54,622 nt of DNA, from the NCBI RefSeq assembly GCF_019929185.1, contig NZ_JAHZPC010000014.1, positions 1 to 54,622 on the forward strand, written 5' to 3'. The position numbers and the translations under genes were made by a program. Origin of the DNA: Streptococcus parasanguinis (GTDB taxonomy: Bacteria; Bacillota; Bacilli; Lactobacillales; Streptococcaceae). Positions 43,920 to 53,993 of this stretch are shown piece by piece. The notes below the pieces were generated by a model. The model saw only the letters and a program-made list of their open reading frames with translations, was not told the DNA's origin and searched no databases. The first letter of the stretch is position 1. Each line of letters begins with the position of its first letter.

Positions 43920-46463
43920 TTATTTTGTAGCTAGAAGCGCTGCTTCAACAGCTGCTTTCTCACGGTCGATCAGATCGATACGAGCGGCGATTTCCTTGAT
44001 TCCCATCTTGATATTGCGGCTAATCGCCATATCATCCAATTGAGGTTCAAAGAAGGCCTTGTATTCATTCAACCGTTCACGGGTCTTGAAACAGTTAGCT
44101 GGGTAGATAACAAACTTATCAAAGCTCATATCACCACCGAGGGCTTTCTTGACCCAATCCCAGTTTTCACGCGCCCAAGTCCAAGTTCTTCCTTGGGTAA
44201 AGTCATCGTGTAAGAAGTTGTAGTACCAACTCATAGCCAAGTCCTGAGGTTTCACCACATCCTTGTTCTTCCACTCCTTCAATAGAGCTTCCAAAGTTTC
44301 CTCATCCTTGGTATAAGAAAGTGCAGCCGCCAACTGGCGTTTAAAGTTCCCATCTACTGTCTTAACATAAGTATCCAGGTATTGTTGGCTAAGCTCCTTG
44401 GTTTCCTGGTGCTTGATTTGGTTGACCAAGATTTGCAGGCGGATGGCAGCTGGAAGTTTTTCCAAATCATCTGCATGTGCTTCAAAGATAGTGCTCGCTT
44501 GAGCTTTTGCAGCTTCATCATTGGCCTTGATCATATTAGCAATCATTAGCTGACGAACTTTTTCGTCTTCTTCTGTTTCACCAGGCTTAGCTTCTAGACC
44601 CAAGCGTTCAAAGTTGTAACGGTTCAAGCGTTTCAACAACTCATGGAAGGCAGCTTCTGTTTCAGTTCCTTCATCCACAAAGAGACTGATTCCAGCTAAG
44701 ACGCTCGAAACAGCTGAAACAACCAAGTAGGAACTTTCTTCTGTCAAGTGTTCAATCACTGGCAAGAGGCTTGCATAAGAAATTTGACCACTTTCAGCTA
44801 AAAGACGACGTTCTTGAACCACTTGTAATTTTGAAGTGCTATCCAAGCTAGCAAGGTCAGCAAGGATGTCTTCCAACAATTCCCCACGGTAGTCACTGAT
44901 ATAGTGAGCTGTATTTTCTGTATTGAAGCGAAGAGCTCCGCTGTTAGCTGCTTTCAAGGCACTGTAGTTTGGAATTTCTAAGACTTCAGTTTCCAAGGTA
45001 TCTGGAATACCCGTCCAGTTGCTATTTAACGGAACAACCCACTTGCGTCCTTTTTCTTCTCTATCTCCGATGAAGAACTGCTCTTGACGGATGATCAAGG
45101 TATCGTTTTCCACAGAAGCTGAAACAACAGGGTATCCTGGTTGCTCCAACCAAGAATCCATAAAGGCTGCGACATCACGACCTGAAGCTTGCCCAAGAGC
45201 ATCCCAAAGGTCACGACCGATAGTATTGCCGTATTGGTGTTTTTCAAAGTAGATCTTCAACCCTTTGCGGAAGGCGTCATCGCCTAACCATCGACGAAGC
45301 ATGTGCATAAGACGGCTACCCTTAGCGTAAACGATTGCTGGGTCAAAAAGAGTGTTGATCTCGTCTGGGTGTTTGACTTCCACATGGACGGATTGAACGC
45401 CATCTGTAGCATCGCGTTTCAAAGCAGCAGGCACTCCAGTTGTTTGGAAGTCTTCAAAGATATTCCAGCTTGGTTCAATGGCATCCAAGCTGACATATTC
45501 CATCATATTGGCAAAGCTTTCATTCAACCAGAGATCATCCCACCATTTCATGGTCACGAGGTTTCCGAACCATTGGTGAGCCAATTCGTGAGCCACCACC
45601 AAGGCTACTGTTTGACGGCTTTGGGCCGTAGAGTTTTCATCTACTAGAAGGTAGACTTCACGGTAGGTTACCAAGCCCCAGTTTTCCATCGCTCCTGAAG
45701 AGAAGTCTGGAAGGGCGATATGAAGGGATTGAGGGATTGGATACTTCACACCATAGTAGTCTTCATAAAATTCAATAGCACGAACGGCAATATCCAATGA
45801 GAAGTCCAAGTTTTCTAATGGGTGAGCTTTGGTAGAGTAGACACCGACTAGGGTTCCATTCTTGGTCTTAGCTGTCACTCCTTGAAGATCTCCAGCAGCA
45901 AAGGCAAGGAGGTAAGAAGACATCCGTGGAGTCGTATCAAACTTCCAAATTCCTGTTTCTTTGCGGTTTTCCACATCGATTTCAGGCATATTTGAAAGGG
46001 CGATTTCACCTTCTTCTTGGTCAAATTTCAAAGAAAGATCGAAAGTTGCTTTGGCTTCAGGCTCGTCCACACTTGGAAAAGCTTCACGCGCAAAATGGCT
46101 CTCAAACTGGGTAGAGAGGACTTCCTTCTTCACGCCATCAATGCTGTAGTAAGATGGGTAAATCCCTGTCATATTGTCTGTGATCTTACCAGAATAGGTC
46201 AGAGTAACTGTCACTTGACCTGTTCCTTCCAATTCAACATAGACTGCTTCATTGTCATCATCAACCGTAAATGGACGGGCTTGACCTGCTACTTCTACTG
46301 TTTCGATGGTCAAATCCTTTTGGTGAAGCGAGATGCGAGTCTCTTTTGCCTCTCCGCTAATGGTCACTTTCCCTGAGAAAGTTTTACTAGAGCGGTTCAA
46401 ATCTAAGAATAGATCGTAGTGCTCAGGTACAAATGTATCAATAAAATGTGCAACTGCTTGCAT
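43920..46463 (-). CDS. pepN: Aminopeptidase N (M1 family)
   Basis: A zinc aminopeptidase that trims amino acids from peptides in the cytosol and feeds growth on peptides. In the 847-residue form the zinc site is His292, Glu293 and His296 (HELAH) with Glu315, and the exopeptidase motif GAMEN is at 257-261. I start at the ATG with AAAGGAGG upstream; an eight-codon longer frame has no ribosome site. It is a single-gene unit. In pneumococcus it is next to ciaRH; here about 6 kb of accessory genes lie between. Confidence 0.96.
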   Translation of the reverse strand: MQAVAHFIDTFVPEHYDLFLDLNRSSKTFSGKVTISGEAKETRISLHQKDLTIETVEVAGQARPFTVDDDNEAVYVELEGTGQVTVTLTYSGKITDNMTGIYPSYYSIDGVKKEVLSTQFESHFAREAFPSVDEPEAKATFDLSLKFDQEEGEIALSNMPEIDVENRKETGIWKFDTTPRMSSYLLAFAAGDLQGVTAKTKNGTLVGVYSTKAHPLENLDFSLDIAVRAIEFYEDYYGVKYPIPQSLHIALPDFSSGAMENWGLVTYREVYLLVDENSTAQSRQTVALVVAHELAHQWFGNLVTMKWWDDLWLNESFANMMEYVSLDAIEPSWNIFEDFQTTGVPAALKRDATDGVQSVHVEVKHPDEINTLFDPAIVYAKGSRLMHMLRRWLGDDAFRKGLKIYFEKHQYGNTIGRDLWDALGQASGRDVAAFMDSWLEQPGYPVVSASVENDTLIIRQEQFFIGDREEKGRKWVVPLNSNWTGIPDTLETEVLEIPNYSALKAANSGALRFNTENTAHYISDYRGELLEDILADLASLDSTSKLQVVQERRLLAESGQISYASLLPVIEHLTEESSYLVVSAVSSVLAGISLFVDEGTETEAAFHELLKRLNRYNFERLGLEAKPGETEEDEKVRQLMIANMIKANDEAAKAQASTIFEAHADDLEKLPAAIRLQILVNQIKHQETKELSQQYLDTYVKTVDGNFKRQLAAALSYTKDEETLEALLKEWKNKDVVKPQDLAMSWYYNFLHDDFTQGRTWTWARENWDWVKKALGGDMSFDKFVIYPANCFKTRERLNEYKAFFEPQLDDMAISRNIKMGIKEIAARIDLIDREKAAVEAALLATK

Positions 46464-46517
46464 AATTTCCTCCTTTAAATGTTTCACGCTTTTCCAATCA
46501 AAAGCCCTAATAAAACT

Positions 46518-46526
46518 ATTTTATCA
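46518..46526 (-). promoter_or_regulatory. Candidate extended -10 promoter of pepN
   Basis: Minus strand TGATAAAAT, about 54 bases before the start codon. Confidence 0.6.
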
Positions 46527-46540
46527 CAAAGTTGGGATAA

Positions 46541-46569
46541 AAGAAAAGACAAGCATGACAATGCCTGTC
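46541..46569 (-). terminator. Terminator of the pst-phoU operon
   Basis: Minus strand GACAGGCAT-TGTC-ATGCTTGTC (one G-U), then TTTTCTTTT. Confidence 0.85.
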
Positions 46570-46593
46570 TGAGATCGAAAAGACTTCATGGTC

Positions 46594-47247
46594 TTACATT
46601 TCGATAATTTTACCTGTTTCAAAGTAAACCACCCACTCACAGATGTTTTTTGCATAATCTCCGATGCGTTCCAAGAAGTTGATCACTTGGAAATAATCCC
46701 GTCCAGTCACGATGGACTCTGGATTTTTCCGAATTTCTTCTGTTGCTAATTCTTGGATGCTATCGAAGTAATGGTTGATGACTTCGTCTCGTGTCGCAAC
46801 TTCATAGGCCAAATCCACATCGCCTTTGAGGTAAACATCAAGTGTCGCTTCGACAAAATCTTTGACTTCACGGCCCATCTTGCTGATCTCTTCCTCAACA
46901 GATTGAATACGGACTTCCCCTTTCATGCGAATGGTTGCCTTGGCAATTGATACTGCGTGGTCCCCCATCCGCTCTAAGTCAGAGACCGCTTTTAAGACAG
47001 TCATCACGACACGAAGGTCTTGTGAAACGGGCTGTTGAAGGGCAATAATCTCAAAGGATTTGCGCTCTAACTTCACTTCGTAGTCGTTGATCTCCGCATC
47101 ATCTTCGATAACTTGGCGGGCCAATTCACGGTCATGGGTAACGAAAGCGCGGACCGTACGGTTGATCTGACTCAACACTTCATTTCCCATTGCATAAAAC
47201 TGGTTATGCAACTTCTCTAAATCTTCTTCAAATTGAACTCGTAACAT
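46594..47247 (-). CDS. phoU: Phosphate system regulator PhoU
   Basis: A 217-residue all-helical cytoplasmic protein made of two similar three-helix bundles with the family acidic metal-binding motifs (EDDAEINDYE near 46 and ATRDEVINHYFDS near 150). It restrains the Pst importer and phosphate signalling when phosphate is high. It is the last gene of the operon, 12 bases after the second pstB. The usual partner kinase/regulator pair (PhoR/PhoP or PnpS/R) is not in the window. Confidence 0.94.
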   Translation of the reverse strand: MLRVQFEEDLEKLHNQFYAMGNEVLSQINRTVRAFVTHDRELARQVIEDDAEINDYEVKLERKSFEIIALQQPVSQDLRVVMTVLKAVSDLERMGDHAVSIAKATIRMKGEVRIQSVEEEISKMGREVKDFVEATLDVYLKGDVDLAYEVATRDEVINHYFDSIQELATEEIRKNPESIVTGRDYFQVINFLERIGDYAKNICEWVVYFETGKIIEM

Positions 47248-47259
47248 TTTATTTTCTTC

Positions 47260-48018
47260 CTATCCAAATTTACCAGAGACATAGTCTTCTGTTTCCTTCT
47301 TAGCTGGGTTCAAGAACATTTCATTGGTGTCATTGTACTCAATCAAATCGCCATCCAAGAAAAAGGCTGTTTTATCAGAAATCCGACTCGCTTGCTGCAT
47401 GGAGCGTGTCACCAAGAGCATGGTGTAGCGGTCTTTTAGTCCATATAAGGTTTCTTCAATCTTCCCAGCTGAAATCGGGTCTAGCGCTGAAGTTGGCTCA
47501 TCCAAAAGAATAATCTTTGGACTGGTCGCAAGAACCCGCGCCACACAAACCCGCTGCTGTTGACCACCGGAAAGTCCGATAGCCGAATCATGCAGGCGAT
47601 CCTTGACTTCATCCCAGATGGAAGCGCGTTTCAAAGAGGTTTCAACTGCTTCATCCAAGACAGCCTTGTCCTTGACACCATTAATCATCAATCCGTAGGT
47701 CACATTATCATAAATGGACATTGGGAAAGGATTGGGCTGTTGGAAGACCATTCCGATTTCCTTACGCAATTCGACCGTATCGGTCCGTGGTCCGTAGATA
47801 TTATGTCCATTGTAGAGGATGGTTCCTGTGGTAGTGACCTCATGGTTGAGGTCGCCCATACGGTTAATAGCTTTTAAAAGGGTAGATTTTCCTGATCCTG
47901 AAGGACCAATCAAGTCTGTAATCTCCTTTGGAGCAAAGTCCAAGGAGACGCTATTTAGAGCCTTCTTTTTATTGTAATAAACCGACAAGTCCTTGACTTG
48001 CAAAATTGGTTCTGTCAT
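47260..48018 (-). CDS. pstB: Phosphate importer ATPase, copy 2 (H-loop Arg)
   Basis: A 252-residue ABC ATPase of the phosphate importer. Walker [10 protein letters not shown] (38-46), Q-loop [10 protein letters not shown], signature LSGGQQQR and Walker B IILLDEP are complete. However, the H-loop residue, normally His in VTHSMQQA, is Arg205 here (codon CGC). The neighbouring copy keeps the His. The switch His contacts the ATP gamma-phosphate in most ABC proteins, so the two sites may differ in activity. It starts 29 bases after the first pstB. Confidence 0.95.
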   Translation of the reverse strand: MTEPILQVKDLSVYYNKKKALNSVSLDFAPKEITDLIGPSGSGKSTLLKAINRMGDLNHEVTTTGTILYNGHNIYGPRTDTVELRKEIGMVFQQPNPFPMSIYDNVTYGLMINGVKDKAVLDEAVETSLKRASIWDEVKDRLHDSAIGLSGGQQQRVCVARVLATSPKIILLDEPTSALDPISAGKIEETLYGLKDRYTMLLVTRSMQQASRISDKTAFFLDGDLIEYNDTNEMFLNPAKKETEDYVSGKFG

Positions 48019-48047
48019 TCTATTTTCCTTTTTGTTGTCATTTTACT

Positions 48048-48851
48048 TTATCCAAAGTGACCAGATACATAATCGTTGGTCGATTGCAATTTCGCATTTT
48101 GGAAAATATTCGAAGTCTTATCGTACTCGATGAGGTTTCCAAGGTAGAAGAAACCGGTATAATCACTAGCACGGGCTGCTTGTTGCATGCTGTGGGTCAC
48201 GATGACAATGGTATAATCCTTCTTCAACTCAAGCATGGTTTCTTCTAATTGAGCTGTCGCGATCGGATCAAGCGCTGAAGCAGGCTCATCCATGAGTAAG
48301 ATATCTGGCTTCACAGAGATAGCCCGCGCGATACAGAGCCGTTGCTGTTGACCACCTGAAAGGGTCAGGGCTGATTTATGAAGGTCATCCTTGACCTGAT
48401 CCCATAGGGCTGCCTGTTTCAAAGAAGTTTCGACCAATTCGTCCAAAATCTTCTTGTCTTTCACCCCAGCGCGTTCATGCGGGAAGGTGATGTTTTTATA
48501 AATCGATTTGGCAAAAGGATTGGGCCGTTGGAAAACCATCCCAATGTGCTTGCGCATTTCATAAACATTGATATCTGGACGATTAACATCGATTCCTTCA
48601 TACCAAATTTCCCCCGTTACACGCGCAATATCGATGGTATCATTCATCCGGTTCAAACTACGGAGGTAGGTTGATTTCCCAGATCCTGAAGGACCGATCA
48701 AGGCTGTAATCTTATTCTTTTCAAACTGCATGTCGACGCCTTTAATGGACTCGTTCGTTCCATAATAGACATGCAAATCTTTGGTCGATAGGACCACCTT
48801 TTCTTCAGGAAAAGTAATGATGTGTCTCTCATCCCAATTGTATTTTGACAT
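48048..48851 (-). CDS. pstB: Phosphate importer ATPase, copy 1
   Basis: A 267-residue ABC ATPase with all motifs: Walker [10 protein letters not shown] (53-61), [25 protein letters not shown], and the switch His in VTHSMQQAARASD. The N-terminus is about 15 residues longer than copy 2. Tandem pstB genes are usual in streptococci. Whether the two form a mixed pair on PstC/PstA or alternate is not shown by sequence. Confidence 0.95.
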   Translation of the reverse strand: MSKYNWDERHIITFPEEKVVLSTKDLHVYYGTNESIKGVDMQFEKNKITALIGPSGSGKSTYLRSLNRMNDTIDIARVTGEIWYEGIDVNRPDINVYEMRKHIGMVFQRPNPFAKSIYKNITFPHERAGVKDKKILDELVETSLKQAALWDQVKDDLHKSALTLSGGQQQRLCIARAISVKPDILLMDEPASALDPIATAQLEETMLELKKDYTIVIVTHSMQQAARASDYTGFFYLGNLIEYDKTSNIFQNAKLQSTNDYVSGHFG

Positions 48852-48861
48852 TTCTTCTCCT

Positions 48862-49746
48862 TTAAGCAGATGTTAGTTTTTTATGGAGGTAACTTCCGAG
48901 TTTACGTGCTCCAAAGTTAAAGATCAAGATAAAGATCAAAAGAACTGCGGCAGAACCGGCTGAGACTTCGATCGAGTCTGGGATAGTTCCTTCACTGTTG
49001 ACCTTCCAGATATGGACAGCCAAGGTTTCAGCCTGACGGAAGATCGAAATTGGACTGGTCACACTAAAGATATTCCAGTTTGACCAATCAAGGGCTGGAG
49101 CCGATTGACCTGCTGTATAGATCAAGGCAGCAGCTTCCCCAAAGATCCGTCCTGAGGCTAAAACGACCCCAGTGATAATACTTGGAAGAGCTTCTGGTAC
49201 CACGACATGAATCACAGTTTCCCAGCGAGACAAGCCCAATGCTAGACCTGCTTCGCGCTGTGTATGGTGGACGTGCTGCAAGCTATCTTCGATATTGCGA
49301 GTCATCTGTGGCAGGTTAAAGACGGTCAAGGCCAAGGCCCCTGAAATGATCGAAAATCCATATTTAAACTGGACAACAAAGACCAGGTAACCAAAGAGAC
49401 CTACAACGACAGATGGCAAAGAAGACAAGATCTCAATACAGGTACGAACCAAATTGGTCAAGCGACCTTTTTTAGCGTACTCAGAGAGGTAAATCCCAGC
49501 TCCAAGAGAAAGTGGGAAGGAAATCACCAAGGTAATGACCAAGAGGAAGAAGGAATTATACAATTGAATTCCGATCCCTCCTCCTGCTTGATAAGAAGAA
49601 GATTTCCCAGTCAAGAAGTGCCAAGATACATGGGGCAAGCCACGGACCAAGATATAAAGGATCAATGAGGCAAGAATCGCAACGATGATCCCTGAAATAG
49701 CATACAGCACTCCTGTTGCAATTTTATCCATTCGTTTAGCGTGCAT
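48862..49746 (-). CDS. pstA: Phosphate importer permease PstA
   Basis: A 294-residue permease with six membrane helices and the ABC coupling loop EAGLALGLSRWETVIHVV (about residues 165-182). It pairs with PstC to form the phosphate channel. It overlaps pstC by 11 bases. Confidence 0.95.
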   Translation of the reverse strand: MHAKRMDKIATGVLYAISGIIVAILASLILYILVRGLPHVSWHFLTGKSSSYQAGGGIGIQLYNSFFLLVITLVISFPLSLGAGIYLSEYAKKGRLTNLVRTCIEILSSLPSVVVGLFGYLVFVVQFKYGFSIISGALALTVFNLPQMTRNIEDSLQHVHHTQREAGLALGLSRWETVIHVVVPEALPSIITGVVLASGRIFGEAAALIYTAGQSAPALDWSNWNIFSVTSPISIFRQAETLAVHIWKVNSEGTIPDSIEVSAGSAAVLLIFILIFNFGARKLGSYLHKKLTSA

Positions 49747-50647
49747 AGTTCTTCTTACCTCTTTCTTTCGTAATCAGTTTAATCACACTGTTAAAGGCAA
49801 GACTCATGAGGAGCAATACCAAGGCAAGTGACCAAAGAACATTGTTATTGACCGTACCCATGACGGTATTTCCGATTCCCATGGTCAAAATAGAGGTGAG
49901 GGTGGAAGCTGGTGTTGTGAGCGAGGTTGGTACCACTGCCGAGTTTCCGACCACCATCTGGATAGCCAAGGCTTCCCCGAAGGCACGCGCCATTCCAAAG
50001 ACAACCGCTGTAAAAATTCCTGAGCGGGCTGCCTTGAGCGTGACATGCCAAATGGTTTGCCAGCGGGTCGCACCCATGGCCATACTAGCTTCCCGGTAAT
50101 GACGGGGCACAGCTCGGAGGCTATCGGTCGTCATAAAGGTGACAGTTGGCAGAATCATAACAAAGAGGACAAAGACCCCTGAGAGAATCCCAAAACCAGT
50201 CCCACCAAAGAGACTACGCGTAAATGGGACGACCACTTGAAGGCCAATGAATCCGTAAACAACTGAAGGAATCCCCACTAAGAGCTCAATGGCTGGTTGC
50301 AAGAAACGAGCTCCTTTAGGAGAGACTTCTGTCATGAAAACTGCTGCACCAATGGCAAACGGCGTTGCCAAGAGGGCAGAAAGCAAGGTTACAATAAAGG
50401 AACCTAGAATCATTGGTAGGGCTCCGAATTCCTTTGCAGCAGGATTCCAAGTACTCCCAAATAGAAAACTAAAGATATTGACTTTATTGACAAAGAAAGT
50501 CGATAAACCTTTTTGGGCCACGAAAATCAAAATCATGGCAACGACGACAACAATCAAACTCATACATAAAAAAGTAATGGTTTTCCCAAATTTTTCTAGG
50601 CGGGAGTTTTTTGATTTCGTCAGCATTTTTTTTGCTACTTCGTTCAT
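49736..50647 (-). CDS. pstC: Phosphate importer permease PstC
   Basis: A 303-residue permease with six helices and the coupling loop REASMAMGATRWQTIWHV (about residues 185-202). It works with PstA, two ATPases and PstS. It starts 16 bases after pstS; a run of T/A at the start codes for a Lys-rich N-terminus. Confidence 0.95.
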   Translation of the reverse strand: MNEVAKKMLTKSKNSRLEKFGKTITFLCMSLIVVVVAMILIFVAQKGLSTFFVNKVNIFSFLFGSTWNPAAKEFGALPMILGSFIVTLLSALLATPFAIGAAVFMTEVSPKGARFLQPAIELLVGIPSVVYGFIGLQVVVPFTRSLFGGTGFGILSGVFVLFVMILPTVTFMTTDSLRAVPRHYREASMAMGATRWQTIWHVTLKAARSGIFTAVVFGMARAFGEALAIQMVVGNSAVVPTSLTTPASTLTSILTMGIGNTVMGTVNNNVLWSLALVLLLMSLAFNSVIKLITKERGKKNYAR

Positions 50648-50663
50648 TTTTTACCTAATTCTT

Positions 50664-51530
50664 TTATTTTTTTGTCACATTCCCTTTTAAATCACGGGTG
50701 ACTTTCATATCATTGATTGGGATATAGCCCATCTTACCAACAACCTTTTGCTGGATCTCATCGGTCATCATGTAGTCAATGAATTTTTTAGACAACTCAT
50801 TGGGTTTTCCCTTGGTATACATATGTTCGTAAGACCAGATGGGCCAGTTATTGTTGACGACATTGGCTTTGGTTGGTTGATAACCATTGAGCTTCATAGT
50901 TTTGACACTGCTATCCAAGTAGGTAAAGGCTAGATAAGAGATGGCTCCTGGCGTTTGAGAAACGATATTTTTCACCATTCCATTAGAGTCTTGCTCTTGG
51001 GCCTGCTTGGGTTGTTTGCCATCCATGATAATGGCATCAAAGACAGCACGGCTACCAGAACCTACGGCACGGTTCACAATCGTGATCTCAAGATCTGGAC
51101 CACCTAACTGCTTCCAGTTGGTATATTCACCTGTAAAGATCTTTCGCAATTGCTCCGTTGTCAAATTGTCGATTGAGATATTTTTATTGGCAATGATGGC
51201 TGTTCCTGCTACGGCTACCTGATGGTCGACCAGACTAGAGGCATCGATCCCAGATTTTTCCTCTGCAAAGAGGTCACTATTTCCGATGTCCACAGCGCCT
51301 GATTGAACTTGTGAAAGTCCTGTACCAGAACCTCCTCCTTGTACATTCACAATCTTACCAGGATGTTCTTCAATGTAGCGATCTACTACTCCTTCAACCA
51401 AGGGTTGTAAGGCAGTCGATCCGACAGCAGTGATGGATTCTCCGCGATTGATCCAAGAAGCACAAGCAGATAAACTTCCTGCTAATACGATCGTTGCTAG
51501 TCCTAGGATCAGCTTTTTAGACTTTTTCAA
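50664..51530 (-). CDS. pstS: Phosphate-binding lipoprotein PstS
   Basis: A 288-residue lipoprotein that captures phosphate outside. The signal peptide ends in a lipobox (LSAC, lipidated Cys at about residue 23). Phosphate-contact segments [21 protein letters not shown] and [11 protein letters not shown] are present. The start is TTG, with AAGGAG seven bases upstream. An ATG between them opens only a two-codon frame (ATG ATT TGA) whose stop overlaps the TTG. It heads pstS-C-A-B-B-phoU. Confidence 0.94.
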   Translation of the reverse strand: MKKSKKLILGLATIVLAGSLSACASWINRGESITAVGSTALQPLVEGVVDRYIEEHPGKIVNVQGGGSGTGLSQVQSGAVDIGNSDLFAEEKSGIDASSLVDHQVAVAGTAIIANKNISIDNLTTEQLRKIFTGEYTNWKQLGGPDLEITIVNRAVGSGSRAVFDAIIMDGKQPKQAQEQDSNGMVKNIVSQTPGAISYLAFTYLDSSVKTMKLNGYQPTKANVVNNNWPIWSYEHMYTKGKPNELSKKFIDYMMTDEIQQKVVGKMGYIPINDMKVTRDLKGNVTKK

Positions 51531-51571
51531 ATCATGTCTCCTTGATATTTCACTATTTCACTTATGATTTT

Positions 51572-51598
51572 GACAAGTTTTTTTCAAAAAAACCTGTA
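51572..51598. other. A/T-armed hairpin in the pstS leader
   Basis: ACAAGTTTTTTT and AAAAAAACCTGT form a 12-base stem with one mismatch-like wobble, lying between the pstS promoter and start. It could be an RNA element or a weak terminator; no function can be assigned. Confidence 0.5.
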
Positions 51599-51603
51599 CT
51601 TCC

Positions 51604-51612
51604 ACTATATCA
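51604..51612 (-). promoter_or_regulatory. Extended -10 promoter of the pst operon
   Basis: Minus strand TGATATAGT, just after the rsmF stop codon. I see no clear Pho-box-like direct repeat next to it. Confidence 0.65.
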
Positions 51613-51637
51613 TAGAACGAGTTCTTTGCCCAGCATT

Positions 51638-52942
51638 TTACCTAAAACGAAGCCCCTTTGGATAGAAATTTTTCAGGGTCTGTCCGGTCACTTTGGCAAA
51701 GCCCAAACCATTGCCTTCAACCAGGACCTGGTACCATCCATTTGGATGCGTTTCCTTCAATTGGACCGTCTCTCCCGCCACATAATGAACAAAGTCCTCA
51801 GGCGTGATCGAAACGGTCTCTTTGACTTCACTCGGTCTCAATGCTAGACCAAGGGCAAAACTAGGTTCAAATCGATTTTTCTTAAAGGTCCCTAGATGCA
51901 AACCATTTCGAGCGATTTTTACTTTGCGCAAATCTGGTAAACCAAGTGGTACCAAGTAGAGTTCGTCCCCAAAGGTTTCGAGGACACCTTCTAGAGTGAT
52001 CTTCAAGTGTTTCTTAGCAAATTCCTGCCACAATTTTTTTTGTTCAGCAGATAATTGGTCCTTTTTGGAAGGGATTTTAGCAGGCCGATTCTCTCCTAGA
52101 TAACGGAACTTAGCAACAAATTGTCCCTCCCCTTTAAAGAGATGAGGATACATGCGCGCCGTTTCTGGATGGTCAATGCCTTCTGCCATACCATTGATCT
52201 TCTCGATCGTTTCCAGCTCCAGATCATAGTTTTCCAAAAGCCAGGATACGACCTCTTCATTTTCCTCTGGAGCCCAGGTACAGGTTGAATAAACCAAGGA
52301 ACCACCTGGAACCAACATCTTGAGAGCATCCTCTAGAATTTCTCTTTGAAGAAGACTACACTCTCGAGGATAATCGATGGACCAATAGTCCATGGCATCT
52401 GGTTGCTTACGGAACATCCCCTCACCTGAACACGGGGCGTCTAGTACAATCAGATCAAAAAAGCCTGAGAAAACTTTGGCCAGACGATCGGCAGACTCAT
52501 TGGTCACCAGCACATTTCGCGCACCAAAGCGTTCTACATTCTCTACAAGAATTTTCGAACGACCCTTGTGGATTTCATTGGAGACCAAGAGTCCCTGATT
52601 GTCCAAATAAGACAAGAGCTGGGTGGTCTTTCCACCAGGAGCTGCGGCCAAGTCTAAGACCTTCATTCCTGGCTTAGGCTGGGCGACTTGGGCCACTATC
52701 TGAGCTGCTGGTTCTTGCGAATAGACCAAGCCCGTCGCGTGCTCGATGGATTTTCCTGAGACCTTTCCATAATGGCCCCAAGGGGTATTGGGAATCGGAT
52801 CATCAAATGCTTTTTGAGCTTCTTTCAAAGGATTAGTCCGAAAGGCCGATACTGCTTCTTGTTCAAAGGTCGCAAAAAAAGCAGCAGCATCCTCACCTAG
52901 AAGATGCTGGTATTTTTCTTTAAAACCATTGGGAAAATTCAT
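51638..52942 (-). CDS. rsmF: rRNA cytosine-C5 methyltransferase (RsmF type)
   Basis: A 434-residue SAM-dependent RNA methyltransferase of the NOL1/NOP2/sun family. SAM binding DLAAAPGGKTTQLL is at about 97-110. The two catalytic cysteines are Cys171 (DAPCSGEGMF) and Cys221 (STCTWAPEE). The C-terminal part (about 300-434) is the extra RsmF-type RNA-binding region with a PUA-like end. The exact rRNA base is inferred from E. coli RsmF (C1407 of 16S). Its start codon directly follows the IMPase stop. Confidence 0.9.
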   Translation of the reverse strand: MNFPNGFKEKYQHLLGEDAAAFFATFEQEAVSAFRTNPLKEAQKAFDDPIPNTPWGHYGKVSGKSIEHATGLVYSQEPAAQIVAQVAQPKPGMKVLDLAAAPGGKTTQLLSYLDNQGLLVSNEIHKGRSKILVENVERFGARNVLVTNESADRLAKVFSGFFDLIVLDAPCSGEGMFRKQPDAMDYWSIDYPRECSLLQREILEDALKMLVPGGSLVYSTCTWAPEENEEVVSWLLENYDLELETIEKINGMAEGIDHPETARMYPHLFKGEGQFVAKFRYLGENRPAKIPSKKDQLSAEQKKLWQEFAKKHLKITLEGVLETFGDELYLVPLGLPDLRKVKIARNGLHLGTFKKNRFEPSFALGLALRPSEVKETVSITPEDFVHYVAGETVQLKETHPNGWYQVLVEGNGLGFAKVTGQTLKNFYPKGLRFR

Positions 52943-53713
52943 TTAACTTCTCCCTTTCTTAAGATAGGTTTGAATTTCTGTTAACTTCACTTTTGGAACC
53001 ATCATAATGGGTTCCACTGACTGGTAATTAGGTTTATCTCCATTTAGATTTAAAACGGTATAGCCCAACTGTTCCCCCATGATCGCAGCTGCGGCATAAT
53101 CCCAAGGCCAGATATAGCTAAAATAAGCTAGAATCCCACCTGAGAGAATTTTTGAAAAACTAATACCGGCACTTCCGTAGACCCGAATGCCAAGAGAATC
53201 CATACCAAGATCGGCCATACCCCAGTCATTTTTCTCAAGCATGCCGACATTTGAAGCAATCAGAAAGTTTTCCAGAGGTTGGTCCACAAAGGGTGTCAGT
53301 TCAACCTCATTGCGATACACAGGGAATTCTCCACCCCCATAAAAAAGGTTATCCCGCATCACATCGTAGATCAGGCCAAACTGACCAATTCCGTCTTCAA
53401 AATAGGCCACCATCACCGCAAAATCTTCCTTTTGGGTCACAAAATTATTGGTCCCATCAATAGGATCAATCACCCAAACGGATCCTTCTGAAATTGGGGA
53501 GCGAAGGCCATCTTCCTCCGCAAAAATCCGATCATCTGGGTAGCGATGTGTGATTTTTTCAACCAAATCCTTTTGAACCTGTTGGTCCATCTGGGTGACT
53601 AAATCTGTCGGCCCAGTCTTTTTTGAGATCATCAAGTCATCATGGAGATGAAGACGCAAGTAGTCTCCAGCCTCTAAAACGATTTGTTTGGCAAACTCTA
53701 ATTTATTCTTCAA
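52943..53713 (-). CDS. Inositol monophosphatase family protein
   Basis: A magnesium-dependent phosphatase of the IMPase/SuhB/CysQ family. Metal-site motifs are EEDG near residue 85, DPIDGTNNF near 105, and WDYAAAAIM near 212. Streptococcal members may act on inositol phosphate, NADP or similar; the substrate is open. I prefer a TTG start (256 residues), close to family size and near the end of the UPF0223 gene. A GTG 15 codons upstream is the alternative. No perfectly placed ribosome site decides this. Confidence 0.85.
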   Translation of the reverse strand: MKNKLEFAKQIVLEAGDYLRLHLHDDLMISKKTGPTDLVTQMDQQVQKDLVEKITHRYPDDRIFAEEDGLRSPISEGSVWVIDPIDGTNNFVTQKEDFAVMVAYFEDGIGQFGLIYDVMRDNLFYGGGEFPVYRNEVELTPFVDQPLENFLIASNVGMLEKNDWGMADLGMDSLGIRVYGSAGISFSKILSGGILAYFSYIWPWDYAAAAIMGEQLGYTVLNLNGDKPNYQSVEPIMMVPKVKLTEIQTYLKKGRS

Positions 53714-53981
53714 GAGAAAACCATCCTTCCTCTTTTTGCTTTGCAGCCTGGGTCGCACGATAGAGAGAATAACCGCTCACTTCTTCGAACTCCCGTCCAA
53801 GACGCTTTTCTTCTCCGATACTAGGCACGACCTTCTTAAAAGCGCGGTAGGCTTCCATGTATTCTTTGGCTTCTACCTTACTTTCATAGGCTTCTTCAAC
53901 TTTATTGAAAAAAGAAAGCACTGAAGCAAGCTCTTCAGTGCTCCACGATAAGTCCAGTGGGTAACTATAATTTTTTTGCAT
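53703..53981 (-). CDS. UPF0223 family protein
   Basis: A 92-residue helical cytoplasmic protein that matches UPF0223: [19 protein letters not shown] at the start and [22 protein letters not shown] core (here [14 protein letters not shown]). The function of the family is unknown. It lies 12 bases after spx and overlaps the phosphatase start, so the genes are translated together. Confidence 0.88.
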   Translation of the reverse strand: MQKNYSYPLDLSWSTEELASVLSFFNKVEEAYESKVEAKEYMEAYRAFKKVVPSIGEEKRLGREFEEVSGYSLYRATQAAKQKEEGWFSLEE

Positions 53982-53993
53982 TCGACATACTTC

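Noticed and set aside
46464..46487. Longer PepN start (MKHLKEEI)
   Set aside because: These codons are the ribosome-site region of the true start; the family begins at MQAVAHF.
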